A stretch of DNA of 64,000 nucleotides from Halorhabdus amylolytica. Its GTDB lineage: Archaea; Halobacteriota; Halobacteria; Halobacteriales; Haloarculaceae. The translations under genes were made by a program, and so were the position numbers. The stretch is taken from NCBI RefSeq assembly GCF_004944975.1, contig NZ_SPQG01000009.1, positions 1 to 64,000 of the forward strand. Reading direction: 5' to 3'. The notes beneath the pieces were generated by a model, which did not search any database, was not told where the DNA came from, and saw only the letters and a program-made list of their open reading frames with translations. How positions within the stretch are numbered: position 1 is the first letter of the stretch; every line of letters begins with the position of its first letter. Positions 43,325-51,636 of the stretch are shown here, piece by piece.

Positions 43325-44098
43325 TCAGCGGAGGAGGGTGAGGGATTCCATCATTTCTGGATTGGTCGCGGCGTACCACTGGACGGTAAACAGCATTGCG
43401 TTCCACGCGCCGTGAATGACGATCGGAACGACGACGTTCTCGGTGCGCTCGTAGACGGCCCCGAGCACCAGTCCGAGCCCCGTCGCGATCGCGATGTAGG
43501 TCACCTGCCCCTCGCCGACCAGGGCGAGGTAGTGGGCGACGCCGAAGAGGACGCTGGTGATCACGACCGCCGGGACGACACCGTAGGCCTTCCGGAACAG
43601 CCCCTGAACGACGCCGCGAAAGACCAGTTCCTCGCCGGGGCCGATGAACAGCAGCGAGACGGGAATCATGTACAGGAAGAACTGTGGGTTCTCCTGACCG
43701 AGTTTAACGACGGCGTTCGTCGCGGTCTCCAGGCCCAGCACTGTGATGACGATCGACAGCCCGTAGGCGACCACGAACAGGAGGACGAAGCCGCCACCCA
43801 TCCAACCGACATCCCGAAGCGATGGAAGCGAGAGGTCATAGAGGTCGACGTCCTGCCACTTGACGTAGCCAACCGCGACGAGCACGAAGCCGACGAACTG
43901 TGTCATCGTCAACAGAAGGTTCCCCGCTATCGTGAGGCCACCGCTGACGCGAAGCGGATAGAACGGGTTGACGAGTACGAGGACGGCGACCGGGAGGACC
44001 AGCGCACCGACCAGGAACGCCGCGATGATGACGCCGAGAGCGTGGGCGACGCTGCGTAGCCGAGTCCGGAAGTCCGCGTAGCGGGTCAGGTCGTCCAT
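43325..44098 (-). CDS. CPBP-family intramembrane metalloprotease
   Basis: 257 residues with about seven membrane helices. The CPBP (Abi/Rce1-type) motifs are present: PGEELVFRGVVQGLF with the Glu-Glu and Arg, and VLFGVAHYLALVGEG with the zinc-site His. A third conserved HGAWNAM lies near the C terminus. Such enzymes cut membrane or prenylated proteins, or act in immunity to peptide toxins; the target is unknown. It is divergent from the next membrane-protein gene. Confidence 0.88.
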   Translation of the reverse strand: MDDLTRYADFRTRLRSVAHALGVIIAAFLVGALVLPVAVLVLVNPFYPLRVSGGLTIAGNLLLTMTQFVGFVLVAVGYVKWQDVDLYDLSLPSLRDVGWMGGGFVLLFVVAYGLSIVITVLGLETATNAVVKLGQENPQFFLYMIPVSLLFIGPGEELVFRGVVQGLFRKAYGVVPAVVITSVLFGVAHYLALVGEGQVTYIAIATGLGLVLGAVYERTENVVVPIVIHGAWNAMLFTVQWYAATNPEMMESLTLLR

Positions 44099-44237
44099 GG
44101 ATAGGGGTCCGTTCGACGCGGATCCGTATTATAGCACCGACTGCGACAGCCGTCTCTGGCCGGTCGCAACGGCGACGCCGGACCAGACCGAACCGGACAC
44201 CAGTCGGTTTAACCCCGCCCCCTCCCAACAACGAGTC

Positions 44238-44783
44238 GTGACCGACACGACTGCCGACGACGCCTACGGCGGATTCCTCGGTGCGATCCCATACGCGTTC
44301 CGGGCGAGTGGTTCCCGGTTTTGCCGGCTGTACGTGGTCGTCGGCACGGTGGTCGCGGGACTCGTGACGCTGGTGTTCGCTCTCGGCGTCGTGACGCTCA
44401 TCGGACGGAGTGTCGGCAATCCCGGTGGTCTCCTGACGAGTGCCCGGACGTTCTACGTCGTCGTTGCGCTGTTCGCCGTCGTGCCGCTGCTCGCCCCGAT
44501 ACTGTCGGTCGCCCGTCGGCATCGCCACGGCCGTACCGACGCCCGGTACGATCGAGCGATCGCTGCCACCGGGTTCCTGTTCGTCCTGTCGCTGTATCTC
44601 GGACTCGTCGCCTCGATGCCGCCCAGCTTCGAACTGGACGGCGAGACCGTTACCCGGCCGGCCGCCGAGGGGCTGTTCGCACCTGTGATCGAACTGCTCT
44701 ATGCGATGCCGGAGTCCGCCTGGCCGACCGTCCCGGCCGCCGCCGGGGCTGTTATGCTGCTCGTTCACCGCCGCTACCGGTGA
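44238..44783 (+). CDS. Small membrane protein of unknown function
   Basis: 181 residues with four hydrophobic segments (YVVVGTVVAGLVTLVFALGV, then a second starting FYVVVALFAVVPLLAPIL, and two more). Start choice: an ATG frame begins at 44097, but a GTG at 44238 lies 25-31 nt after a GTTTAAC box (44207-44213), matching leaderless transcription, so 44238 is preferred. No family recognised. Its last codons and stop are repeated downstream. Confidence 0.6.
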   Translation: MTDTTADDAYGGFLGAIPYAFRASGSRFCRLYVVVGTVVAGLVTLVFALGVVTLIGRSVGNPGGLLTSARTFYVVVALFAVVPLLAPILSVARRHRHGRTDARYDRAIAATGFLFVLSLYLGLVASMPPSFELDGETVTRPAAEGLFAPVIELLYAMPESAWPTVPAAAGAVMLLVHRRYR

Positions 44784-44843
44784 AGCGACCGCCGTTATCG
44801 GTGAAGCGGAGTTCGACCCGATACCGCCGCCATCGGTGAAACA
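44767..44843. repeat. 21-bp direct repeats starting with the 3' end of a gene
   Basis: Copies at 44767-44787 (ACCGCCGCTACCGGTGAAGCG), 44788-44808 and 44823-44843 share the core ACCGCCG-TA-CGGTGAA. The first copy contains the last codons and the TGA stop (44781-44783) of the membrane-protein gene, and each later copy repeats that TGA. The first two are in tandem; the third follows a 14-bp spacer. Confidence 0.85.
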
Positions 44844-44870
44844 AAGGGGATCGAGCCTCTCACGACAGGT

Positions 44871-45335
44871 ATGAGCGAGAAGACGGGGACGTTCGTCGTC
44901 ACGAACGCCGACGAGGAGTCGGCCGTGTTGCGGGACGTCACGGACGCGCAGGTCCACACGCTTTCGGCCCACCCTGACCTCTCCGTCGGTGAAGTGCTGG
45001 ATGCGACGATCCGGCCGGAACCACCGATGGAGGTGACCTGGGAACTGCTTTCCGTCTCCGAGCGTCGGGAAATCCCGATCGAGCGCAGCCCCGAGCGGCC
45101 GACGAAGCAGGCCCGAGAGATAGCCGCCGCCCAGGATGTCGGCGAAGTGACCACACGCGAACGGGCCGGCGAAGGTGAACTCCACGTGCTGACGGTCCCC
45201 GGGGAGCGGACCGAGGAGGCAGTCGTCGACGTCCGTGAAGACGACGCGACCCTGCGGCGGGCCGCCCGACTCGGCGTCGACCGCGTCGAGATACGGGCCG
45301 ACGATGGGGTCCTCAGCGTGCGGTACTTGCCGTAG
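44871..45335 (+). CDS. Conserved haloarchaeal protein (DUF5812-like)
   Basis: 154 residues, soluble and acidic. It begins EKTGTFVVTNADEESAVLRD, followed by an S1-like or OB-like beta-rich part (HPDLSVGEVLDATIRPEPPM) and a second domain AREIAAAQDVGEVTTRERAG with a C-terminal RVEIRADDGVLSVRYLP. I associate the pattern with a haloarchaeal DUF from memory; function unknown. A TATA-like AACAAAG lies near the ATG, so promoter spacing is not clear. Confidence 0.65.
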   Translation: MSEKTGTFVVTNADEESAVLRDVTDAQVHTLSAHPDLSVGEVLDATIRPEPPMEVTWELLSVSERREIPIERSPERPTKQAREIAAAQDVGEVTTRERAGEGELHVLTVPGERTEEAVVDVREDDATLRRAARLGVDRVEIRADDGVLSVRYLP

Positions 45336-45371
45336 CGTTTTCGGGAATGGACAGTTACTCGAAACGAACAG

Positions 45372-46436
45372 TCACTCCGTGCCGTCGCCGACGACGCTCT
45401 CCCAGTCGTGGTCGAAGTGTGCGCCCTCGCGTTCGCGGGCGCTGGCCTCGACGGCCATGAACTCGGCGTTCTCCCGAGCCTCGGCGATCGTGTGCCCGCC
45501 ACAGTAACTCAGCCCCGAACGGATCCCGGCGGCGAACCCGTCGGCGACATCCGCGAGCGGCCCGCTGTAGGGCGTCATCGCCTCGACGCCCTCGTCGGCC
45601 GCGGGGCCGTCGGTATCCTTGTCGGTGCGATCCTGGGCAGCGGCAGTCGTCGCCATCCCTCGCGATCGCTTGTAGCGCTCGCCGTCGACTTCGATGACCT
45701 CGCCGGGTGACTCCGCAGTCCCGGCGAAGAGACTTCCCATCATGACCGTGTCGGCACCGGCCATCAGGGCCTTGACGGCGTCCCCGGAACTGCGGATCCC
45801 GCCGTCGGCGATCACCGGCAAATCGAGAGGATCGGCGGCGTCGGCACACTGATCGACGGCTGTGAGTTGCGGGACGCCAGCGCCCGCGACCTTCCGGGTC
45901 GTGCAATGGGAGCCCGGCCCGACGCCGACCTTCACTGCGTCCGCACCGACGGCGTAGAGGTCCTCGACCGCGTCGGCGGTCGCGACGTTGCCCACGACGA
46001 GGTTTTCGGGATCGTATTCGGCAACGAGGGTCTCGACGGCGTCGAGACAGCGTTCGAGGTGGGCGTGGGCCACATCCAGGACGATCGCGTCCGCACCGGC
46101 TGAAAGTGCCGTCTCGGTCCGTTCGAGATACCCCTCGCTGATCCCGACGGCCGCCCCGGCGCGCTCGCCCGCCTCGACGACCGCACGGATCTCGGCGGCC
46201 TGCTCGTCGATCGAAAGGAAGCGGTGGATCGTCCCGAAGCCGCCGGCCCGCGAGAGGGCGATCGCCGTTTCTCGTTCGGTCACGGTGTCCATCGGCGCCG
46301 AGAGCAACGGCCGATCGAGTTCGATCCCGGGCGTCAGTCGCGTCGCGAGGTCGACGTCGTCGCGGCTGTCGACCGGCGAGCGCTGTGGCACGAGCAGGAC
46401 GTCCCCATAGGAACGTCCCGTGGTGAGGTCGTTCAT
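45372..46436 (-). CDS. IMP dehydrogenase/GMP reductase family protein without CBS domains
   Basis: 354 residues of a TIM barrel. The catalytic Cys loop is [20 protein letters not shown] and the phosphate site [17 protein letters not shown] then [12 protein letters not shown]. Bona fide IMPDH carries two CBS domains between helices of the barrel (total ~490 residues); they are missing, so a GMP reductase-type or nucleotide-salvage role is more likely. A flap-like insertion [15 protein letters not shown] is present. The start at 46436 begins the usual [14 protein letters not shown]. It is divergent from secF. Confidence 0.85.
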   Translation of the reverse strand: MNDLTTGRSYGDVLLVPQRSPVDSRDDVDLATRLTPGIELDRPLLSAPMDTVTERETAIALSRAGGFGTIHRFLSIDEQAAEIRAVVEAGERAGAAVGISEGYLERTETALSAGADAIVLDVAHAHLERCLDAVETLVAEYDPENLVVGNVATADAVEDLYAVGADAVKVGVGPGSHCTTRKVAGAGVPQLTAVDQCADAADPLDLPVIADGGIRSSGDAVKALMAGADTVMMGSLFAGTAESPGEVIEVDGERYKRSRGMATTAAAQDRTDKDTDGPAADEGVEAMTPYSGPLADVADGFAAGIRSGLSYCGGHTIAEARENAEFMAVEASAREREGAHFDHDWESVVGDGTE

Positions 46437-46574
46437 CCCTGGCGAACCATGAGGCGGCGCCAATTAACTCCGTCGGGTTCCTTGTTCGACCGGAAGTCGA
46501 CGCGGGGGCTGTAGCGAGCGAACGGTCGGGACGCTTTAGGAAGGCTTATTCAGGGCCGTGCCACACCCACGGCC

Positions 46575-47468
46575 ATGGTCGAGTTCGAGGTCCCGGAGGT
46601 CGATTACACCCGGTACTCCAACCGCCAGTTGCTCGCGGTTCCGCTGGCGGTCCTGGGGATCGCGCTGGCAATCATCGTCGGCGCGTATTTCCTCACCGGC
46701 ACACCCGTGACGCCTGGGGTCGAGTTCACGGGCGGGACGGAGTTCCACGTCGCAACTGAGGACACGCAGGCCACGCTTCAGGGACTCGCCGGCGAAACGG
46801 CGGAGATCAGACCCGTCGGTCTCGGTGGCGAGGAGTATATCATCACGGTCCAGCCCGATCGGACGGAGGCAGTCGAATCGGCGCTCCGCAACGCGGGATA
46901 CACCACGGGCGAACAGTGTATTGCCACCGGTGGCGGGACGATATGCTCCATCAGCGAACGCTCGGCGGCGTTCGGGGAGCGCGCACAGCAGACGGCACTG
47001 CTCGGCGTCGCCGCCGCGTTCGTCGGTATGAGTATCCTCATCTTCGTCGTTTTCCGGTCGTTCGTGCCGTCGATCGCGGTCGTCGCTTCGGCGTTTTCCG
47101 ACATCATGATCCCCGTCGCACTGATGAACGTCTTCGGGATCAAACTCTCGCTCGGTGCGGTCGCCGCACTGCTGATGTTGATCGGGTACTCCGTCGACTC
47201 GGACATCCTGTTGAACAACCACATTCTTCGACGGCGGGGTGGGTTCTACGAGAGTACCTACCGGGCAATGCGGACCGGTGTGACGATGACGCTGACCTCG
47301 CTGTCGGCGATGATCGTGATGGCCATCGTCTCGCGGCTGTTCGGGATTCCACTGTTGCCCGACATCGCACTGATACTCGTCTTCGGACTCGCGGCCGACC
47401 TGATGAACACCTATATGATGAACGTCAGCCTGCTTCGCTGGTACAAGTACGAGGGGGTGGCCCGATAA
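46575..47468 (+). CDS. secF: Protein-export membrane protein SecF
   Basis: 297 residues with six membrane segments and one large outside loop after the first. The loop carries PGVEFTGGTEFHVATED, a SecF/SecD signature (D/G-x-GG-x-E). The membrane core contains MLIGYSVDSDILLNNHILRR and ALILVFGLAADLMNTYMM. SecF works with SecD to help proteins leave the Sec channel. The order secF-secD and the 2-nt gap to secD are as usual in haloarchaea. Confidence 0.96.
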   Translation: MVEFEVPEVDYTRYSNRQLLAVPLAVLGIALAIIVGAYFLTGTPVTPGVEFTGGTEFHVATEDTQATLQGLAGETAEIRPVGLGGEEYIITVQPDRTEAVESALRNAGYTTGEQCIATGGGTICSISERSAAFGERAQQTALLGVAAAFVGMSILIFVVFRSFVPSIAVVASAFSDIMIPVALMNVFGIKLSLGAVAALLMLIGYSVDSDILLNNHILRRRGGFYESTYRAMRTGVTMTLTSLSAMIVMAIVSRLFGIPLLPDIALILVFGLAADLMNTYMMNVSLLRWYKYEGVAR

Positions 47469-47470
47469 CC

Positions 47471-49114
47471 ATGGACCTGAGCCTCAGGGAAAACTGGCGG
47501 GTCTGGATGCTCGTGGCGCTGTTGATCCTCAGCACGATCGCACTCTTCCCGTTCGGATCGCTACTGGCCGGCGGCGACGGTGCCAGCGACGGACCGACGG
47601 CCGTCAACGACACGCTGGTCAACGGCACCGACGGAGGGGTAGCCAACGAGACGTACGGGACCCAACCGGGCGGTGACTTCACCAACCTCGACTACGGTCT
47701 CGACCTGGCGGGCGGGACCCGCATCCGGGCGCCGTTCGTCGGCGTGACGGCTGAAATCTCGATCGCTGCCGAAGAGGCCGACGCTCTCGAACGCTCGCTC
47801 GCCTCGAAACTCGGCGTCGACCCGATCGACGTCAGCGTGACGCCCTATCAGAACGCGCCAGGGACCGTCGAAGTGTTCTCTGGCGACGTGAGTCCCGCAG
47901 AACTCGAAGCGACCCTCCAGGATGCCGGCTACGATCCCGATCCCGAGACCGTCCGTGACGGCGTCACCGAGCAGACGCGTAGCGAGGTTGTCGATGTCCT
48001 CACGAACAAGATAAACGAGGGTGGACTGACCGGCGGGACCGTGAGCGTCATTTCCACGGCCGGTGGCGAGGAGTACTTCGCCGTCGTCGAGGTGCCGGGC
48101 GCCACCCAGTCCGAGGTCGAGAGGCTCATCGGGACGCGGGGTGTCATCGAGGTGATCGCCCAGCGTCGCGTCGGAAACGAGACGACCAGCGAAACGGTCC
48201 TCTACGGCGAAGACTTCACGAACCCCGGCATCGCCCAGCAGGCGAACCCGTCTGAGGGTGTTCAGCGGCCGTATGTGCCGGTGAGTATCGAGCCCGACGC
48301 GGCCAGGAACTTTACCGACGTCATGAACCGCCTCGACTTCTCGACGCAAGGAGTCGGCAACTGTGACTACGGCGCCGCGACCGGCGGCGACGGGAGTTAC
48401 TGTCTTGTCACGACGCTGGACGGCGAGGTAATCTACACGGCACCGCTCGGCGACGGACTCGCTCGGGAGTTCCGACAGGAGACGTTCGCTGAAAATCCGG
48501 GTTTCGTCATGGAGACGGGCAACTACTCAGACGCCCGCCAGCTCTCGATCAGCCTCCGGGTCGGGACCATGCCGACGAACGTCAACCTCAGTTCGGGGAC
48601 GACCTACTATCTCCAGCCCAGCCTGGCCGAGCGCTTCAAGAGCCTGGCGCTGGTGACCGGGCTCGTCACCTGGCTGGCGGTCAGTATCGTCGTCTTCATT
48701 CGTTATCGCCGCAAGGAAATCGCGATCCCGATGCTTGCGACGGCGACCGCCGAGGTGTACCTGTTGCTCGGATTCGCGGCCTCGATCGGACTGGCGCTTG
48801 ACCTCTCGCACATCGCCGGGTTCATCGCCGTGATCGGGACGGGGGTCGACGACCTCGTGATAATCGCCGACGAGATCCTCCAGCGGGGTGAGATCGCCAC
48901 CGGCAGGGTCTTCCAGGATCGCTTCCGGAAGGCCTTCTGGGTGATCGGCGTCGCCGCCGTCACGACGATCATCGCGATGAGCCCGCTGACGGTCCTCTCG
49001 CTGGGTGACCTGACCGGGTTCGCCATCGTGACGATCGTCGGCGTCCTCATCGGTGTCCTCGTTACCCGCCCGGCCTACGGGGACATCCTCCGGAACCTCG
49101 TTCTGGAGGAGTAG
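47471..49114 (+). CDS. secD: Protein-export membrane protein SecD
   Basis: 547 residues: one N-terminal membrane segment, a large outside domain, then five membrane segments. The signature LDYGLDLAGGTRIRAPF (D-x4-GG-x-R) is near residue 75, and AVIGTGVDDLVIIADEILQR holds the membrane Asp residues typical of SecD. It partners SecF, encoded 2 nt upstream. The outside domain is large for SecD, with an extra VGNCDYGAATGGDGSYC Cys pair. Confidence 0.96.
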   Translation: MDLSLRENWRVWMLVALLILSTIALFPFGSLLAGGDGASDGPTAVNDTLVNGTDGGVANETYGTQPGGDFTNLDYGLDLAGGTRIRAPFVGVTAEISIAAEEADALERSLASKLGVDPIDVSVTPYQNAPGTVEVFSGDVSPAELEATLQDAGYDPDPETVRDGVTEQTRSEVVDVLTNKINEGGLTGGTVSVISTAGGEEYFAVVEVPGATQSEVERLIGTRGVIEVIAQRRVGNETTSETVLYGEDFTNPGIAQQANPSEGVQRPYVPVSIEPDAARNFTDVMNRLDFSTQGVGNCDYGAATGGDGSYCLVTTLDGEVIYTAPLGDGLAREFRQETFAENPGFVMETGNYSDARQLSISLRVGTMPTNVNLSSGTTYYLQPSLAERFKSLALVTGLVTWLAVSIVVFIRYRRKEIAIPMLATATAEVYLLLGFAASIGLALDLSHIAGFIAVIGTGVDDLVIIADEILQRGEIATGRVFQDRFRKAFWVIGVAAVTTIIAMSPLTVLSLGDLTGFAIVTIVGVLIGVLVTRPAYGDILRNLVLEE

Positions 49115-49180
49115 GCCGGCGGTCTCGCAACCGGGGAACGGGCCGGCGGCCTTTTCACGGACGGCCACGAACGATCGCCG

Positions 49181-49351
49181 ATGACCGACGACAGCGACGG
49201 GTTCTACTGTGAGACCTGCGAGCAGTCAGTAGCCCGCGAGGACGTGATCCGCACGGAGACGATGGGCGGGCTCGATCCGAAGAAGTGGCAGACGTTCTGC
49301 TGTCCGGATTGTGGTAACCGTCTGAAGACTGTCTTCGTCGGAGAGAAGTGA
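49181..49351 (+). CDS. Small zinc-ribbon protein, 56 aa
   Basis: Below the usual ORF cut-off. The sequence FYCETCEQSVAREDVI followed by FCCPDCGNRLKTVFVG has CETC and CPDC pairs that would bind one zinc ion. GGLDPKKWQTF separates them. It follows secD in the same direction with a 66-nt gap and is convergent with rnhB. Such small zinc ribbons are very common in haloarchaea; function unknown. Confidence 0.75.
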   Translation: MTDDSDGFYCETCEQSVAREDVIRTETMGGLDPKKWQTFCCPDCGNRLKTVFVGEK

Positions 49352-49376
49352 ACGCGGATCGCTTCGGCGAGTCCGA

Positions 49377-50123
49377 TCAGAAGTCGTCCAGCGCGGCCTG
49401 GTCGTCGTCCTCGTCGTCGAGGGCATTCAGATCGTCGCCCTTCTCGAAATCCACGAGCGCAGCCTGATCGGCCTGCCGACGCACGTCCCGGCTGGTCTGC
49501 CAGGTCTCCCGGGCACAGGCCGGGAGGCGTCCTTGCTCGTCGACGTAGTCCTCCAGGAACTCCCGAGTCGTCCCGTCGCCCGGATAGCCGCTGCCGACGT
49601 CGCCGTACTCGGTAGCCAGTTCCGCGACGTGAGCGTCGCGAGCGACCTTGGCGAGGATACTCGCTGCGCCGACGATCGGGTAGGACTCGTCCGCGCCGTG
49701 TTCGGCCCTGAGGTCGAGGTCGGCGTCGACCCGTTCGGCGACGCGGCGTTCGAACCGGACGGCGTTCGTGTCCCCGGCGTCGAGGTACGTCGCCAACCCG
49801 TCGCGGGCGACCGCCCCGAGGGCCTCGGCGTGAGCGACGACGGTCAGCGTGTTCATGTCCGTCTCCGGATCGTCGATCCGTTCGACGCTGATCTCGCTGA
49901 CGGCGACCGCCGCCGCACACTCCCGGATCGCCGTCGCCAGTTCCTCGCGTCGCTCCGGGGCGATGTCTTTCGAGTCACCGACGTCCTCGGGGAGGTCAGC
50001 GGGATCGGCGACCACGCAGGCCGCGAACATCGATCCCAGGACCGGCCCCTTGCCGGCCTCGTCGACGCCCGCCCGCAGCCCATCGGATCGGTCACCGCCC
50101 GGTTGCTCGCTGTCGCTTGTCAT
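49377..50123 (-). CDS. rnhB: Ribonuclease HII
   Basis: 248 residues. The acidic active-site residues are in RAGVDEAGKGPVLGSMF, in SYPIVGAASILAKVARDAHV and around TREFLEDYVDEQGRLPAC. It removes ribonucleotides from DNA. The last ~35 residues are an unusual acidic tail with a repeated DQAALxDF pair (residues ~219-226 and ~241-248). It overlaps the pus10 gene upstream by 4 nt. Confidence 0.93.
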   Translation of the reverse strand: MTSDSEQPGGDRSDGLRAGVDEAGKGPVLGSMFAACVVADPADLPEDVGDSKDIAPERREELATAIRECAAAVAVSEISVERIDDPETDMNTLTVVAHAEALGAVARDGLATYLDAGDTNAVRFERRVAERVDADLDLRAEHGADESYPIVGAASILAKVARDAHVAELATEYGDVGSGYPGDGTTREFLEDYVDEQGRLPACARETWQTSRDVRRQADQAALVDFEKGDDLNALDDEDDDQAALDDF

Positions 50124-51487
50124 TCCTCGCCGTCGTCCCTGAAGTACGTCTCGTCCGCGAACGGTTCCTCTTCGCCCTCGACGGCCAGCACGTCCAGGGC
50201 CGTCACCTCGGCGTCGACCCCGAGCAGTCCGGCGAGGCTGGGTTCGGTCCGGCCCTCGTCGCCCGAGACGAGTTCCTTCACGTAGAGTCCACCCTCGCCG
50301 TGGATGTCGATCGTGGCTCGCGCCGCGTCGTCGCTGTCCCCCAGGGTACCGTCACGCTCCCCGTCGGTGGTATCTTCGAGTTCGCCACTCGCTTCATCAT
50401 CGTCGAGTTCGCCACTCGTTTCGTAGACTTCGCGCGTGCGGACGATATCGCCACGCCGGTGTGCGACGCGGTTGGGCGTGCGCTGTTCGATCGTCTCGCC
50501 TTCGAGTTCTTCGAGTGCGTCCGAAAGCGTCTCGTTCCCGACCGGCTCCGTGAACGCGACAGTCATCCGGTAGGTCTTGCTCGCGTCGTGTTCTTTGACG
50601 CGTTCGACCATATCGTGGGTCGCCACGCGGAGCCCCTCGACCTCGGCCTTCCCGTCGGCGAAGTCGTTGATCTCTCTCTCCAGACTCTCGACATCTACGT
50701 CGCGCGTCCGTGGCTCTTTCACCTCGATCACGAACGGGCGGCCGGTCCCGAGCATCAGGGCGTCGACGTCCTCGCGGCCGGCGCCGTGAAAGACTGCCTC
50801 GGCGCCGTCCATGGACTCCCGGACGACTGGCGCAGTGAGCTCCTCGACACTCTCGTCGTAGCGATACCCCGTCCCGTCACAGCCCGGACAGGGCTCGCCG
50901 TCGATCACTCCTGTCTCGTTGCACTCCTTGCATGGCCACTCCGTCTGGGGGATGTCCCGCTCCAATTTGCGGTACCGGCCGTAGACGAACGCGGAGTTGA
51001 TCTGGACGTCGACGGTCTCGGTGTCGAGATCCAGCGTGACCTGGACGTCCGGGCGTTCGAAGTCCACATCGGCCTCGACGCGGGCGCCCACGCGTTTGCC
51101 GACCTCGCGGTTGACTTCCCGCTTGAGCGGTTCGCCCGCCTCGGCGTCGAGACCGGCGTCTTCCCGGAGCAGGCGTTCGTTCTCTTCGAGCAGGGCCGGC
51201 ACTCGCGTTCCGACCTGGTAGGTGTCGAACTCGTCGCCGGCCAGGGCTTCGGCCACGCGATCGGCCCACGTATCGAAGGAGTCACAGACACCCGCACAGA
51301 CCCAGCACTCCCCCGCCTCACCCGGCTCGTAGGGCTCGTCGTCTTCGAGCGCGACCGTCGTCCGGAGCGCACGGCCACGTTCGGCGTTGCCCAGCCCGAA
51401 ACTTCGGTCGCCGATGGGGCGGCCAAGACAGGCGTCACACAGCGGCCCCGTCGAAAGCGCGTCCCGGGCGTACGCAAGCACGTTCAT
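50120..51487 (-). CDS. pus10: tRNA pseudouridine synthase Pus10
   Basis: 455 residues. It makes pseudouridine at tRNA positions 54 and 55 in archaea. The N-terminal zinc-binding part shows CDACLGRPIG and CWVCAGVC, followed by a THUMP-like region. A second Cys set CKECNETG / CPGCDGTG lies mid-protein. The catalytic region GREDVDALMLGTGRPFVIEV includes the Asp. An acidic low-complexity insertion occurs at about residues 360-400. The ATG at 51487 is the only sensible start. Confidence 0.92.
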   Translation of the reverse strand: MNVLAYARDALSTGPLCDACLGRPIGDRSFGLGNAERGRALRTTVALEDDEPYEPGEAGECWVCAGVCDSFDTWADRVAEALAGDEFDTYQVGTRVPALLEENERLLREDAGLDAEAGEPLKREVNREVGKRVGARVEADVDFERPDVQVTLDLDTETVDVQINSAFVYGRYRKLERDIPQTEWPCKECNETGVIDGEPCPGCDGTGYRYDESVEELTAPVVRESMDGAEAVFHGAGREDVDALMLGTGRPFVIEVKEPRTRDVDVESLEREINDFADGKAEVEGLRVATHDMVERVKEHDASKTYRMTVAFTEPVGNETLSDALEELEGETIEQRTPNRVAHRRGDIVRTREVYETSGELDDDEASGELEDTTDGERDGTLGDSDDAARATIDIHGEGGLYVKELVSGDEGRTEPSLAGLLGVDAEVTALDVLAVEGEEEPFADETYFRDDGEE

Positions 51488-51636
51488 ACGCGAGGTGTGG
51501 CGAGGGGGCCGTAATTCCCTTTCGAGTCACCGTCGATGGGATCTTCCCGGCGTGAACTGTTCTCTACCACGGGCTGTCCCGTTCCGGACCGAACAGTTTA
51601 CCTCCGGGAGCGGATTCCCGTCGGGTAGGGTTGCCC

